Source: Anaerolineales bacterium
GTDB taxonomy: Bacteria > Chloroflexota > Anaerolineae > Anaerolineales > UBA4823
NCBI GenBank assembly: GCA_026415275.1
Contig: JAOAHK010000002.1
Span: 7,585 to 16,812 of the forward strand
Direction of reading: 5' to 3'
DNA: 9,228 nucleotides
A program made the translations under genes and the position numbers. The notes beneath the pieces are model-generated. The model saw only the letters and a program-made list of their open reading frames with translations, did not search any database and was not told the origin of the DNA. Below, piece after piece: positions 1 to 6,985 of the stretch. How positions within the stretch are numbered: position 1 is the stretch's first letter; each line of letters opens with the position of its first letter.

Positions 1-262
1 ACAGCCAGCCTAGCAGCCATGCAAAAAGAGGCGTCCATGCAAAGTTGATCACCAGGCTAGCCATCACCACCCGCCGAAACCGAAAAGCGTTCTTGAAACC
101 ACGCAACGGCACGTGAAGAAAGGTACCAGTAAGCATCAGCATCAGCAACGGCAGAATAAAGCTGCCTGCGCTTTGGGCAACCTCAGGAAAATGCCCCAAG
201 ACTATTCCGAATAAAACTGCAGCAAGGATCAAGAATGATTGCGCTTTCTCAAATCGGCTCAT
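1..262 (-). CDS. ACR3-type arsenite efflux permease, N-terminal part
   Basis: About 87 N-terminal residues are visible, read from ATG 262-260 and running off the left edge of the window. The protein begins MSRFEKAQSF and shows three hydrophobic segments: about residues 9-25, 32-53 and 66-87. The segment VINFAWTPLFAWLLGWL strongly resembles the third region of ACR3 permeases in the bile acid/arsenite symporter superfamily, which use the proton motive force to export arsenite from the cytoplasm. An in-frame stop lies upstream and no other start was seen before it, so ATG 262 is the likely start, although its ribosome binding site is poor. The catalytic cysteine region of ACR3 lies outside the window. 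No arsR or arsC is visible upstream, so the gene may be controlled from elsewhere or stand alone. Another sodium/bile-acid-family transporter is the alternative. Confidence 0.75.
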   Translation of the reverse strand, partial: MSRFEKAQSFLILAAVLFGIVLGHFPEVAQSAGSFILPLLMLMLTGTFLHVPLRGFKNAFRFRRVVMASLVINFAWTPLFAWLLGWL

Positions 263-351
263 TTGATCTAGTTGTATAAAGCTACCGACTAAAGTGGAGG
301 TTTAAAGAAGACCATCGTTATTTTATCGGTGCATATATGATTCGTTTCCTT

Positions 352-387
352 ATTCGGATAAATTAAATCATTCGGATAAATTAAATC
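352..387. repeat. Perfect 18-bp direct tandem repeat, two copies
   Basis: The unit ATTCGGATAAATTAAATC occurs at 352-369 and again, without mismatch or gap, at 370-387. It lies about 90-125 bases upstream of the permease start. An 18-bp period is not a whole number of helical turns (1.7), which argues weakly against a paired operator on one DNA face. It may be an operator, a replication-slippage duplication or an attachment-site scar. Confidence 0.8.
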
Positions 388-523
388 GCAATAATGGAAT
401 AATCTTATCATACCCTGTAATTGTCTTGGTAATGATCTTTTTGGAAGAAACCACAGAAGATGCAATAATCTATTATCGGGACGAATGACCTTAATTAGAA
501 AAACTCATTTTTGCTCTATGGTT

Positions 524-554
524 CTCGCCCCTCCCAATTTATAGGAGAGGCGAG
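524..554 (-). terminator. Candidate terminator hairpin after the membrane-protein gene
   Basis: CTCGCCCCTCC (524-534) pairs with GGAGAGGCGAG (544-554), giving an 11-bp GC-rich stem with one mismatch and a 9-base loop. It sits 10 bases beyond the stop codon of the minus-strand membrane protein, between it and the permease. On the minus strand no T-run follows directly; a T-run appears only about 20 bases later, so efficiency as an intrinsic terminator is uncertain. Confidence 0.45.
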
Positions 555-563
555 GTTTGTAGA

Positions 564-1301
564 TTACTGACGAGGAAGGGGGGGTTGGTGGGTAGAGCTC
601 GATCGAGCGCTCATTGAAACTGGATGGTAAGTCGGTTCAGGTCGAGTAAAGATTGATTCGTTTTCACTATCATTCGCTGGTCGTGTTGCGCGCGGTGCTA
701 CGGAAATCGGGCGGCTGCTTATCCCGCGGGTCGGGTTTGAAATTGGTCGCAATAATGCTGGTTGTCTGTGTACGGTCGAAGCTGGCTCGGCTTGTGAAAA
801 CAATCTCGGACCAGCGACCGAAAAAGAGCCAATGATCAAGACGCGAATTAGCCAAACAAGGATCGCAACAAAAATTGGGACAACACGCAACAGAGTCTCG
901 CGTCCAACGACAGCGTTTCCCAGTGATTGATGCTCAAGAATAGCGATCGATACACCCCACCATGTAAGCATAGCGTTCATCGTGGCAGCTAAGAGCCAAG
1001 CCCCAAAAAGATACCACACCTCATTGGGTGATTCGACTGTTTCGTTGGGCGTGAATAAACGAGCAATACCCGCAAAGTCGATTCCACAAAAAGCAATGGC
1101 TAATATCGTTGCCCAGCGAATACCGGCAAAGGTCAAATTCCCGAGCAAATCTGAAAGCGCAAATTCGGTAGTCGAGTAATTGAAAACCTCAAACGCTATT
1201 AAGGCGGTTAATAGAATCAACCCAAAGGCAAGGCTGCGCCGCAATCGTAGACGGTGGGACAAATCCGAAAAAGGAAAACTACCTAAGATTGTTTGGTTCA
1301 T
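564..1301 (-). CDS. Four-helix membrane protein with disordered basic tail, unknown function
   Basis: This 245-residue protein starts at ATG 1301, which is preceded by the ribosome binding site GGAGG (1307-1311) five bases away; a TTG codon at 1313 overlaps that site and is therefore not the start. It has four predicted membrane helices at about residues 20-42, 58-83, 94-120 and 136-163, with the basic stretch RLRLRRS before the first, so both ends should be cytoplasmic. From about residue 165 to the end it is rich in Pro, Ser, Thr and Arg and looks disordered. No enzyme motif was recognised. The gene is divergent from the lytic transglycosylase and shares its promoter region, which contains two LexA-like palindromes. 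This pairing resembles membrane and muramidase components of conjugative or phage-like modules, but I cannot assign it to a family. Confidence 0.75.
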   Translation of the reverse strand: MNQTILGSFPFSDLSHRLRLRRSLAFGLILLTALIAFEVFNYSTTEFALSDLLGNLTFAGIRWATILAIAFCGIDFAGIARLFTPNETVESPNEVWYLFGAWLLAATMNAMLTWWGVSIAILEHQSLGNAVVGRETLLRVVPIFVAILVWLIRVLIIGSFSVAGPRLFSQAEPASTVHRQPALLRPISNPTRGISSRPISVAPRATRPANDSENESIFTRPEPTYHPVSMSARSSSTHQPPLPRQ

Positions 1302-1332
1302 ATGTTCCTCCAATCATCCTAATCACAACCTG

Positions 1333-1361
1333 TTGACAGAACATTTGTTCCCATATATAAT
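1333..1361 (+). promoter_or_regulatory. Consensus sigma70-type promoter, rightward
   Basis: TTGACA (1333-1338) and TATAAT (1356-1361) are separated by exactly 17 bases, a perfect consensus pair. Transcription would start near 1368 and reach the transglycosylase gene at 1498 after an untranslated leader of about 130 bases. Confidence 0.8.
1339..1350. promoter_or_regulatory. LexA-like operator 1 (GAAC-N4-GTTC)
   Basis: GAACATTTGTTC is a palindrome of the form GAAC-N4-GTTC, the core of the LexA/DinR box known in Firmicutes and Actinobacteria. It lies directly after the rightward -35 box, inside that promoter's spacer, and over the likely start point of the leftward transcript. Binding would block both promoters. 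That the host LexA uses this motif is inferred. Confidence 0.6.
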
Positions 1362-1385
1362 AGAACATAAGTTCTGTTTTGTCAA
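1357..1385 (-). promoter_or_regulatory. Sigma70-type promoter, leftward, overlapping the rightward one
   Basis: On the minus strand TTGACA (1385-1380) and TATTAT (1362-1357) are 17 bases apart. Its -10 box lies over the -10 box of the rightward promoter, so RNA polymerase probably cannot occupy both at once. Transcription would start near 1350 and reach the membrane-protein start at 1301 after about 50 bases. Confidence 0.7.
1363..1374. promoter_or_regulatory. LexA-like operator 2 (GAAC-N4-GTTC)
   Basis: GAACATAAGTTC matches the same core, and the palindrome extends one base on each side to A1362 and T1375. It occupies the spacer of the leftward promoter and the likely start point of the rightward transcript. 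Its centre is 24 bases from that of operator 1, slightly more than two helical turns, so two dimers could bind on similar faces. Confidence 0.6.
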
Positions 1386-1497
1386 GAGTGAAATTACTAT
1401 GACAACTTGTAGTATTGAACTCCTAAGCAATAGACATTACTTACGGATAGAGAAGAGTTCTTGTTTATAGCTATATTTTCAACCTACAAAGCAGAGA

Positions 1498-2151
1498 ATG
1501 AGAATGTACGCAAATCCTTACTCCATCGGTCCAAAATTGATTTTTCGTGGTTTCTTACTCGGAAGTCTACTAGTCATCGGGTGTGGCATCTATCTCTCCC
1601 GACTGATCACCTTACCCGCTTATTTAGAATCTCATAACTTGAATGTAGAGGTTCTTTCGGTAGAGATAACTCATATTGCTTCATCACCAACACAAACCCT
1701 TGACGATAAGTCGGAGATAAAAGCGCATTTAAATTGTGAAGTTAGCCAGCGATTTCCCGAGCGGGTGCGACAATGGTGCGATGCGATTATGAGCGCTTCC
1801 ACAAAATATAATCTTCCTCCCGATTTAATTGCCTCTGTGATTTGGATAGAAAGCGGTGGTGATCCATTGGCTTATTCACACAGCGGGGCAGTTGGACTGA
1901 TGCAGGTCATGCCAAGAGATGGTTTGGCAAGCCAATTTCAATGTGTCAATGGACCCTGTTTTGCCAATCGACCAACAATTGAGCAACTAGAAGATCCACA
2001 ATTCAATATCCATTACGGCACAAAACTATTAGCTAATCTGATTAAACGTCATGGAAATTACCGTGATGCATTGAAAGCGTATGGGCCGATGCAGGTCGGC
2101 TACACCTATGCTGATAAGGTTTTATCGATCTTTAGAAAGTACGAAGAATAG
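1498..2151 (+). CDS. Membrane-anchored lytic transglycosylase (SLT domain)
   Basis: The 217-residue protein has a basic N-terminus and one hydrophobic segment at about residues 14-37. This contains VIGC ending at Cys29, a possible lipobox, so it is either a lipoprotein or a single-pass membrane protein with the enzyme outside. Residues about 85-215 form a soluble-lytic-transglycosylase-like domain: catalytic Glu118 in WIESGGDP, GLMQVMP at 133-139, and the YG and AYG elements at about 173 and 195. The family cleaves the MurNAc-GlcNAc bond of peptidoglycan, making 1,6-anhydroMurNAc. Four cysteines (80, 94, 149, 154) in the exported part could form disulfides. The start could also be ATG 1504; neither has a strong ribosome binding site. 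Stand-alone small enzymes of this type commonly open the wall for secretion or conjugation machines. Its promoter carries LexA-like operators. Confidence 0.9.
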   Translation: MRMYANPYSIGPKLIFRGFLLGSLLVIGCGIYLSRLITLPAYLESHNLNVEVLSVEITHIASSPTQTLDDKSEIKAHLNCEVSQRFPERVRQWCDAIMSASTKYNLPPDLIASVIWIESGGDPLAYSHSGAVGLMQVMPRDGLASQFQCVNGPCFANRPTIEQLEDPQFNIHYGTKLLANLIKRHGNYRDALKAYGPMQVGYTYADKVLSIFRKYEE

Positions 2152-2286
2152 TCGAATAATAGAAACCAATACTCACCAGAAACTTAGCATGCAGTACTTG
2201 GTTAATGTCCCATGGGAGAGATTGAGATAAAAACAAAAGGTTTGCTCGTGAGTCATCCATTTTCTCTATAATCAATCCAAGAATAC

Positions 2287-2316
2287 TTGACATAATTCCT
2301 TTTTAGAGACTATAAT
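2287..2316 (+). promoter_or_regulatory. Strong sigma70-type promoter of the regulator-transporter operon
   Basis: TTGACA (2287-2292) and TATAAT (2311-2316) are 18 bases apart, giving a start near 2323 and a leader of only about 35 bases, too short for an FMN or TPP riboswitch. A second TATAAT at 2267-2272 has only a weak -35 partner (TTGCTC, 19-base spacer). Confidence 0.75.
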
Positions 2317-2358
2317 CCAGAATATTAGACTTTATGAAATTAATTGAGTCCATTTTTC

Positions 2359-3480
2359 ATGTCCGATACAACCAGAACACTAAAAAAAGCTTTTCAATTC
2401 ATCGAAACCTTGCGTCAAACCCCGAATGGCTGCTCTGCGCTGCAGTTGATGCAACAGCTTCACATGCCGCGCAGTTCTTTTTTTAGTTTGGCTAATCTTC
2501 TCAAAGAAGAAGAATATGTTGAGCAATCACATCCACGCGGCAATTACTTTCTGGGTCGGAGATTATTGGCATGGGTCGGCACGCCTCTACCTCAGTGGCG
2601 AGAATGGATTGAAGCCTTCGAGCAAGAGGGGATGGATAAATCAATCGCTGAAACGCTGGCACTAGCGCTCCCTCATCCGCAAGGTGCTCTAATCTTGGCT
2701 GTTCTCCCTGCCAAAAGCCGATTGCAACCATTATATAAAATTGGTGAAATCCTCAATTACGAAGAGTCGGCTGCGCCGCGCCTCTTCCCACCATTCCTAG
2801 ACGAATTGACTGTACATCAAAGCTATGCCCTGTTATACGCGCCTGAGTTAGTAGAAATCGCCATCCCGATTTGTCGCAATGGTTCGACTCCAGACGCTGC
2901 CTTATTGTCGAGCTGCCCTCGATCACGGTTTGAACTCCAGAACATTCAAGGCTACCTCTCTTATCTGCGCGATATGGCAATGCGCATCTCTTATCGCCTT
3001 GGCGCAGCTTTTTATGCCCCTTACCAAACGGCTAGAAATCTATCCATAACCGAGGAAAGCCCTCTCAGTCCCCAAGACATCAACCAATTTTTGCAAGCAC
3101 CGCTAGTGGCGCGCTTGGCTTGCCTCACCCGCGAGGGAAAACCGCACGTTGTGCCGGTCTGGCAAGAGTGGGATGGCAAGTCCTTTTATGTCGCCGCGTG
3201 GGAGGGTTCTCAATGGGCGGTTTACCTCCAAGAAAACCCATCGGTCTCGTTGACGATCGATGAACCGTGGACACCTTTGCGCAGAGTTGTTGCCCGTGGT
3301 GAAGCCATTCGACTACGCGACACCGATTACCCCGGTGGCACACAAGCCTTAGTAACACGCCTGCGCCGCCGTTATTTGGGCGAGACTTTATCGAAAAGGG
3401 TGAAAGGACGCTCTTGGCAGGCTTTTCGCATCCATCCGACCTCTTTGCGTGGCTGGAGAGGGTTGCCTTTAGGATCATGA
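2359..3480 (+). CDS. IclR-type regulator fused to a PNPOx-like flavin-binding domain
   Basis: The 373-residue protein has three parts. Residues about 3-70 form an IclR winged helix (helix-turn-helix around [20 protein letters not shown], then the wing [10 protein letters not shown]). Residues about 75-217 look like a degenerate IclR effector domain, with [19 protein letters not shown] and the closing helix [13 protein letters not shown]. Residues about 240-365 resemble the pyridoxamine 5'-phosphate oxidase-like split barrel that binds FMN, F420 or haem ([19 protein letters not shown], then [20 protein letters not shown]). This fusion is not the usual IclR architecture. The start is taken as ATG 2359, five codons inside an in-frame TTG; the ribosome binding site is weak. 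The stop overlaps the permease start by ATGA, so the regulator is probably co-translated with the transporter it controls. Flavin sensing is inferred, and the ligand could be another cofactor. Confidence 0.8.
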   Translation: MSDTTRTLKKAFQFIETLRQTPNGCSALQLMQQLHMPRSSFFSLANLLKEEEYVEQSHPRGNYFLGRRLLAWVGTPLPQWREWIEAFEQEGMDKSIAETLALALPHPQGALILAVLPAKSRLQPLYKIGEILNYEESAAPRLFPPFLDELTVHQSYALLYAPELVEIAIPICRNGSTPDAALLSSCPRSRFELQNIQGYLSYLRDMAMRISYRLGAAFYAPYQTARNLSITEESPLSPQDINQFLQAPLVARLACLTREGKPHVVPVWQEWDGKSFYVAAWEGSQWAVYLQENPSVSLTIDEPWTPLRRVVARGEAIRLRDTDYPGGTQALVTRLRRRYLGETLSKRVKGRSWQAFRIHPTSLRGWRGLPLGS

Positions 3481-4241
3481 ACGCGAAAACCAAACTTGAC
3501 ATCGTGGGTGCTGGGCTGATCGTCCTACTTGCCTTGTTGAGCTGGGAGTTAGGCGTGCAAGTAAGTGGCACCCCGGTGTATCTTTTGCCCGCCCCCAGCC
3601 AGATTTGGACAACTTTTTGGCTCGATCCGCTTTATTACCTTTTTGCTCTCTTAATCACCTTGGGCGAGGCATTGGGCGGGCTATGCTTGGGGTTGCTGGC
3701 CGGGATAGGCGTTGCCGTTTGGGTCACATTACAGCCGCGCTTGGAAAGTGGCGTGATGACCTTGGCACTTTTGATCAAATCCATGCCGCTGGCAGCCATT
3801 GCTCCGCTCTTGACCATCTGGTTGGGTTTTGGGGTCTTGCCCAAGATGATCATCACGGCCTTACTGACCTTCTTCCCCGTGTTGGTTAACACCTTGGTCG
3901 GGTTGCAAAGCGCCGATGCCGAGATGTTGGATCTGATGCGCGTCCATCGCGCCACGGCATGGCAAACCTTGCGTCACTTGCGGGCTTGGTTGGCGTTGCC
4001 TTACTTGTTTGCAGCTTTGCGGGTGGCGGCACCGCTCTCGCTGATGGGCGCAGTCATCGCCGAATGGACGGGTGCCGGCAACGGCTTGGGACGTGTGATG
4101 TGGCTGGCATATTCCAACCTAAACTTGCCGCCTCTCTTTGCTGCTATTTTTGTCGTTTCAACCGTCAGCATCTTCATCTACCTCCTCATGGTCTGGCTAG
4201 AACATCGGGCGATGCCCTGGCGGTCACCGTCCGTGGAATAA
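3477..4241 (+). CDS. ABC transporter permease (SsuC/TauC/ThiX/RibX-like)
   Basis: The 254-residue protein matches the usual length of BPD-type inner-membrane permeases. It has about six hydrophobic segments. The EAA-type cytoplasmic loop that contacts the ATPase is visible around residues 140-190 ([22 protein letters not shown], then GAVIAEWTG at about 197-205). The start ATG 3477 overlaps the upstream stop as ATGA, favouring translational coupling; a TTG further upstream is not needed. The family moves small anions, amines or vitamin precursors through a homodimer powered by a separate ATPase, which is not encoded in this window. Sequence alone cannot separate riboflavin, thiamine-precursor, sulfonate and nitrate branches; the neighbouring binding protein favours the vitamin branch. 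Confidence 0.85.
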   Translation: MNAKTKLDIVGAGLIVLLALLSWELGVQVSGTPVYLLPAPSQIWTTFWLDPLYYLFALLITLGEALGGLCLGLLAGIGVAVWVTLQPRLESGVMTLALLIKSMPLAAIAPLLTIWLGFGVLPKMIITALLTFFPVLVNTLVGLQSADAEMLDLMRVHRATAWQTLRHLRAWLALPYLFAALRVAAPLSLMGAVIAEWTGAGNGLGRVMWLAYSNLNLPPLFAAIFVVSTVSIFIYLLMVWLEHRAMPWRSPSVE

Positions 4242-4261
4242 CCTTTACGTGGAGGCTTTCA

Positions 4262-5260
4262 ATGATCAGGTTCTTGCGCTCTTGGTTTGTTTTGTTGTTC
4301 ATTTTTGTTGCTGCCTGTGCCCCAATGAATGTCACACCCCCAACTCCAACCGCGGCACCGTTCGCCATGACCTTTATGGCGGGATATAAACCACAGGCAA
4401 ACCTGCCTTTCGTTGGTGCTTATGTCGCCAAGGAAAAAGGTTTCTTTGAGCGCGAGGGGCTGGATGTGACCATTGAACATTCCGCCGGCCAAGGTGAGCA
4501 TCTGCAGCTGCTCACCGCTGGCAAGGTGCAGGTGACAACGATGGATGCAGCCACAATCTTACAACGTCGCGCCGAACCGGGTTTGCCTGTCGTTTCAATT
4601 GCGCTGATCGGTCAACGCGGTCAACAAGCCTATGCCGCCCTAGCCGAAAGCGGTTTGAAAACACCCAAGGATTGGGAAGGCAGAACGGTAGGTTATAAAG
4701 GGACGCCGCCCCCAGACCTATTTGCCCTTCTGAGCGCTGCCGGGGCAGATGCAGAGAAAGTGACGCTGGTGAACGTAGGTTTCGATCCCCGCGTGCTGAC
4801 CGAAGGCAAAGTGGATGTCTATCCCCTCTTCAAATCCAACGAACCCTTTTTGATCCGCCAATGGGGATATGAAATTAATCTGTGGGATGCTGCCGATTAT
4901 GGGGTGCCAACTTTGGGGTTGGCGTATGTATCCAATCAGGATTTCATCGCCGCTCATCCTGAAGAGCTGAGGCGCTTCTTGCGCGCTGCGCTCCGTGGCA
5001 TTGAATATGCCGCCCAAAACGTGGATGAGGCAGTGCGGATCGTGTTGAAGTATAGCGGCCCGCAGAGCAACCCTGATCACATGCGTTACATGCTGGAGAC
5101 CGAGCTAAAAGATGCGGACACCACCTATGGCTATGGAGCGCAAAGGCTGGAACAGTGGCAAGCTCTGGCGGAGATGCTCTTGCGCTATCAGGCTTTGCCC
5201 AAAGCCGTGAATGTTCAGGAAGCTTTTACCTCTGAGCTACTTCCTTTTCGGATTCCCTAA
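4262..5260 (+). CDS. NMT1/THI5-like substrate-binding lipoprotein, possibly RibY-like
   Basis: The 332-residue protein starts at ATG 4262 behind GGAGG (4251-4255), 20 bases after the permease stop. The signal peptide (RFLRSW, then LLFIFVAAC) ends in a lipobox with Cys19 as the lipid anchor, followed by a Pro/Thr-rich linker. From about residue 40 it has the NMT1/THI5 periplasmic-binding fold: LPFVGAYVAKEKGFFEREGL, a GQGEHLQLLTAGKV element, and GRTVGYKG. The fold captures pyrimidine-like or flavin-like ligands, or sulfonates, outside the cell and hands them to the permease. The GQGEHLQLL and VNVGFDPRVL segments resemble, from memory, RibY riboflavin-binding proteins of Chloroflexota; this should be tested by alignment. 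A thiamine-precursor role is the main alternative. Confidence 0.82.
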   Translation: MIRFLRSWFVLLFIFVAACAPMNVTPPTPTAAPFAMTFMAGYKPQANLPFVGAYVAKEKGFFEREGLDVTIEHSAGQGEHLQLLTAGKVQVTTMDAATILQRRAEPGLPVVSIALIGQRGQQAYAALAESGLKTPKDWEGRTVGYKGTPPPDLFALLSAAGADAEKVTLVNVGFDPRVLTEGKVDVYPLFKSNEPFLIRQWGYEINLWDAADYGVPTLGLAYVSNQDFIAAHPEELRRFLRAALRGIEYAAQNVDEAVRIVLKYSGPQSNPDHMRYMLETELKDADTTYGYGAQRLEQWQALAEMLLRYQALPKAVNVQEAFTSELLPFRIP

Positions 5261-5286
5261 AACTCTAGAATAAAAGCGAGACACCA

Positions 5287-5349
5287 ATCAACGCGGACGG
5301 CGTGAAGGGTCTTGATAAAAACCGGGGAAAGTCCGCGTTGATCCGCGTT
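5287..5349. repeat. Palindromic REP-like element between convergent genes, possible terminator
   Basis: ATCAACGCGGAC (5287-5298) is perfectly inverted at 5331-5342, with a 32-base loop. TCCGCGTT is repeated in tandem at 5332-5339 and 5342-5349 (10-base period), and a T-rich GTTTTCT follows. It lies between the stop of the binding protein (5260) and that of cdsA (5374), so it could terminate transcription from both sides. The CGCGGA/TCCGCG style resembles dispersed palindromic repeats, which I cannot confirm without the genome. Confidence 0.6.
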
Positions 5350-5373
5350 TTCTACACCTGTGTCGGCACCTTC

Positions 5374-6195
5374 TTATTTCCCCAACCACCACGCAACCAG
5401 ATAATATCCCAAAACGCCGGCCCAAAGCCACGAGTCGATGCGGTCGAAAATCCCACCATGGCCGGGCAGAATGTGGCTTGAGTCTTTCACCCCAACTTGG
5501 CGTTTGATCATGCTCTCGCCGAGGTCGCCCAGCGGAGTGAGGGCAGCGAGAATCAACCCAAGAACTGCCCCTTTCCACGCTGCGATGCTCGTATTTGGCT
5601 CGGCGCCAAGCCCCCATAGGCCGGCAAGAATCCATCCCGACAAGGCGCCGCTGACCAAACCACCCCAATACCCCTCCCACGTTTTGTGCGGGCTAAGGCG
5701 CGGCGAGAAGAGATGTTTACCGAAGCGGCTACCGACCAAATAGGCACCGCTATCTGCCAGCCAAACGGCCGGCAAAGCGATGAGAAACCACCACTTACCC
5801 TCTGGTAGGGAGCGCAACGCCACCATGTAAGAAGCCAGCCAACCACAATAGACCATCCCCATCACCGAGACCGCAAAATCGGTCGCAGCTTGCTGTCGCC
5901 CACGCTCGAAATCGAATAGATGATAGGTCATGCTGGCTAAGAGAATCAGACTCAGAACGGCGGCAGAACCATCTAGCCCAAATTGAGAGTAAGCAAGCAC
6001 CAACATGGCTGCACCAAGCGGCATCCCCCATTCGGTAACTCGAAACCCAATTTTACCCAGCATGTGAGCGATCTCCCAAGCAGCAATGCCGCTCAGTATG
6101 GCCACCACCAACGCTAGGGGTAACCCACCCAAGGCGATCACCAACGCGCCAAGTGGCAGAAGGAAAATAGCCACAACAATGCGGCTAGCTAGCAT
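5374..6195 (-). CDS. cdsA: Phosphatidate cytidylyltransferase (CDP-diacylglycerol synthase)
   Basis: The 273-residue integral membrane protein converts CTP and phosphatidic acid to CDP-diacylglycerol, the precursor of anionic phospholipids. About seven hydrophobic segments are visible. The family signature lies near residues 229-252: [22 protein letters not shown], which matches the CdsA pattern S-x-x-K-R-x4-K-D-x2-x2-[LIF]-P-x-H-G-G-x-x-D-R-x-D. The start ATG 6195 overlaps the end of uppS by 11 bases, so the two are probably translationally coupled; AGGAAA lies about 10 bases ahead of the start. Length and order are typical, as uppS and cdsA are adjacent in many bacteria. The gene ends convergently with the binding-protein gene. 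Confidence 0.95.
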   Translation of the reverse strand: MLASRIVVAIFLLPLGALVIALGGLPLALVVAILSGIAAWEIAHMLGKIGFRVTEWGMPLGAAMLVLAYSQFGLDGSAAVLSLILLASMTYHLFDFERGRQQAATDFAVSVMGMVYCGWLASYMVALRSLPEGKWWFLIALPAVWLADSGAYLVGSRFGKHLFSPRLSPHKTWEGYWGGLVSGALSGWILAGLWGLGAEPNTSIAAWKGAVLGLILAALTPLGDLGESMIKRQVGVKDSSHILPGHGGIFDRIDSWLWAGVLGYYLVAWWLGK

Positions 6196-6937
6196 TGGTT
6201 GAGGTTTCCTTGCCGCTAGGGATCACGCCGCCATACCGCCGTTCTCGGCGACTGTATTCAATGATCGCTTTGCGTAACTCTTCCTTATCAAAATCGGGCC
6301 AGTAAGTAGGGGTAAAGTACCATTCGGAGTAAGCCCCCTGCCAGATCAAGAAATTACTCCCGCGCAATTCTCCTGAGGTGCGAATAATCAAATCAGGGTC
6401 GGGGACTCCCGCAGTAAACAAATAACGGCTGATCAGCTCGTCGGTGATCTCTTCCTTAGGTACCCCATCTTCGATGATCCTTTTGATGGCACACACGATC
6501 TCATCCCGCCCGCCATAGTTGAAGGCCACGTTAAGGATTAAGCGGTCGTTGTTTCTTGTATACTCAACCGCCTGTAAGACCTTTTGGCGCAGGATTGGCT
6601 TCAAGCCATCCAAACGCCCGATATGGCGCAATTGCACGCCTTGATCATGCAATTGTTGCAATTCGCGGTCGATCACATCTTCAAGAATGCGCATCAACCC
6701 TTGGACTTCTTCGGCGGGACGTCCCCAATTTTCGGTCGAGAAGGCATATAAGGTCAGATACTTGATACCGAACTCGATACAAGCCTCGATGATGCGTCGC
6801 AAATTTTCGGTGCCGGCGCGATGTCCAGCTAAGCGGGATAAGCCGCGCGCTAATGCCCAGCGGCCGTTGCCATCCCTAATAATGGCAATGTGGGTAGGAA
6901 TTTTCTGAGGCAGAGAAGTCGTTTCAGGTGAGTCCAT
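6185..6937 (-). CDS. uppS: Undecaprenyl-diphosphate synthase (isoprenyl transferase)
   Basis: The 250-residue cytoplasmic enzyme adds isopentenyl diphosphate units in cis to farnesyl diphosphate, making the carrier lipid for peptidoglycan and other wall polymers. Visible motifs are [13 protein letters not shown] with catalytic Asp22, [12 protein letters not shown], the [11 protein letters not shown] region near residue 61-71, FNYGGRDEI near 139-147, and the C-terminal [15 protein letters not shown] / AYSEWYFT / WPDF. Most homologues have Met immediately before the catalytic Asp (IIMDGNGRW); here codon AGG gives Arg, one base from ATG. The start ATG 6937 follows frr by 48 bases with a weak ribosome binding site. 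Part of the frr-uppS-cdsA operon. Confidence 0.95.
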   Translation of the reverse strand: MDSPETTSLPQKIPTHIAIIRDGNGRWALARGLSRLAGHRAGTENLRRIIEACIEFGIKYLTLYAFSTENWGRPAEEVQGLMRILEDVIDRELQQLHDQGVQLRHIGRLDGLKPILRQKVLQAVEYTRNNDRLILNVAFNYGGRDEIVCAIKRIIEDGVPKEEITDELISRYLFTAGVPDPDLIIRTSGELRGSNFLIWQGAYSEWYFTPTYWPDFDKEELRKAIIEYSRRERRYGGVIPSGKETSTNAS

Positions 6938-6985
6938 GTTCTATCCGGGGAATTTGGGAAGATCGCAGAAGTGCACGGATCTTCC

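Larger units (their letters stand above)
263..563. other. AT-rich intergenic region upstream of the arsenite permease
   Basis: About 300 bases contain no convincing gene in any frame. The stretch is clearly more AT-rich than the genes to the right. It holds the tandem repeat at 352-387 and the hairpin at 524-554, and should include the promoter of the minus-strand permease, but no clear -35/-10 pair was found on that strand. Confidence 0.6.

Noticed and set aside
352..387. Possible CRISPR repeats
   Set aside because: Only two adjacent copies without spacers.
1180..1470. 96-residue plus-strand open frame, and a 23-residue frame inside it from ATG 1399
   Set aside because: The long frame runs antisense to the membrane-protein start and through both promoters. 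The short one would lie in the transglycosylase leader but has no clear ribosome binding site and no leader-peptide features.
2165..2208. Weak inverted repeat after the transglycosylase gene as a terminator
   Set aside because: The arms match imperfectly, the loop is long and no T-run follows.
3959..4261. N-terminal extension of the binding-protein frame into the permease gene
   Set aside because: The lipoprotein signal and a strong ribosome binding site place the true start at ATG 4262; the upstream part is a frame shadow of the permease.
5288..5680. 130-residue minus-strand open frame over the end of cdsA
   Set aside because: It overlaps cdsA in another frame, has an Arg/Gly-rich biased composition and crosses the palindromic repeat.
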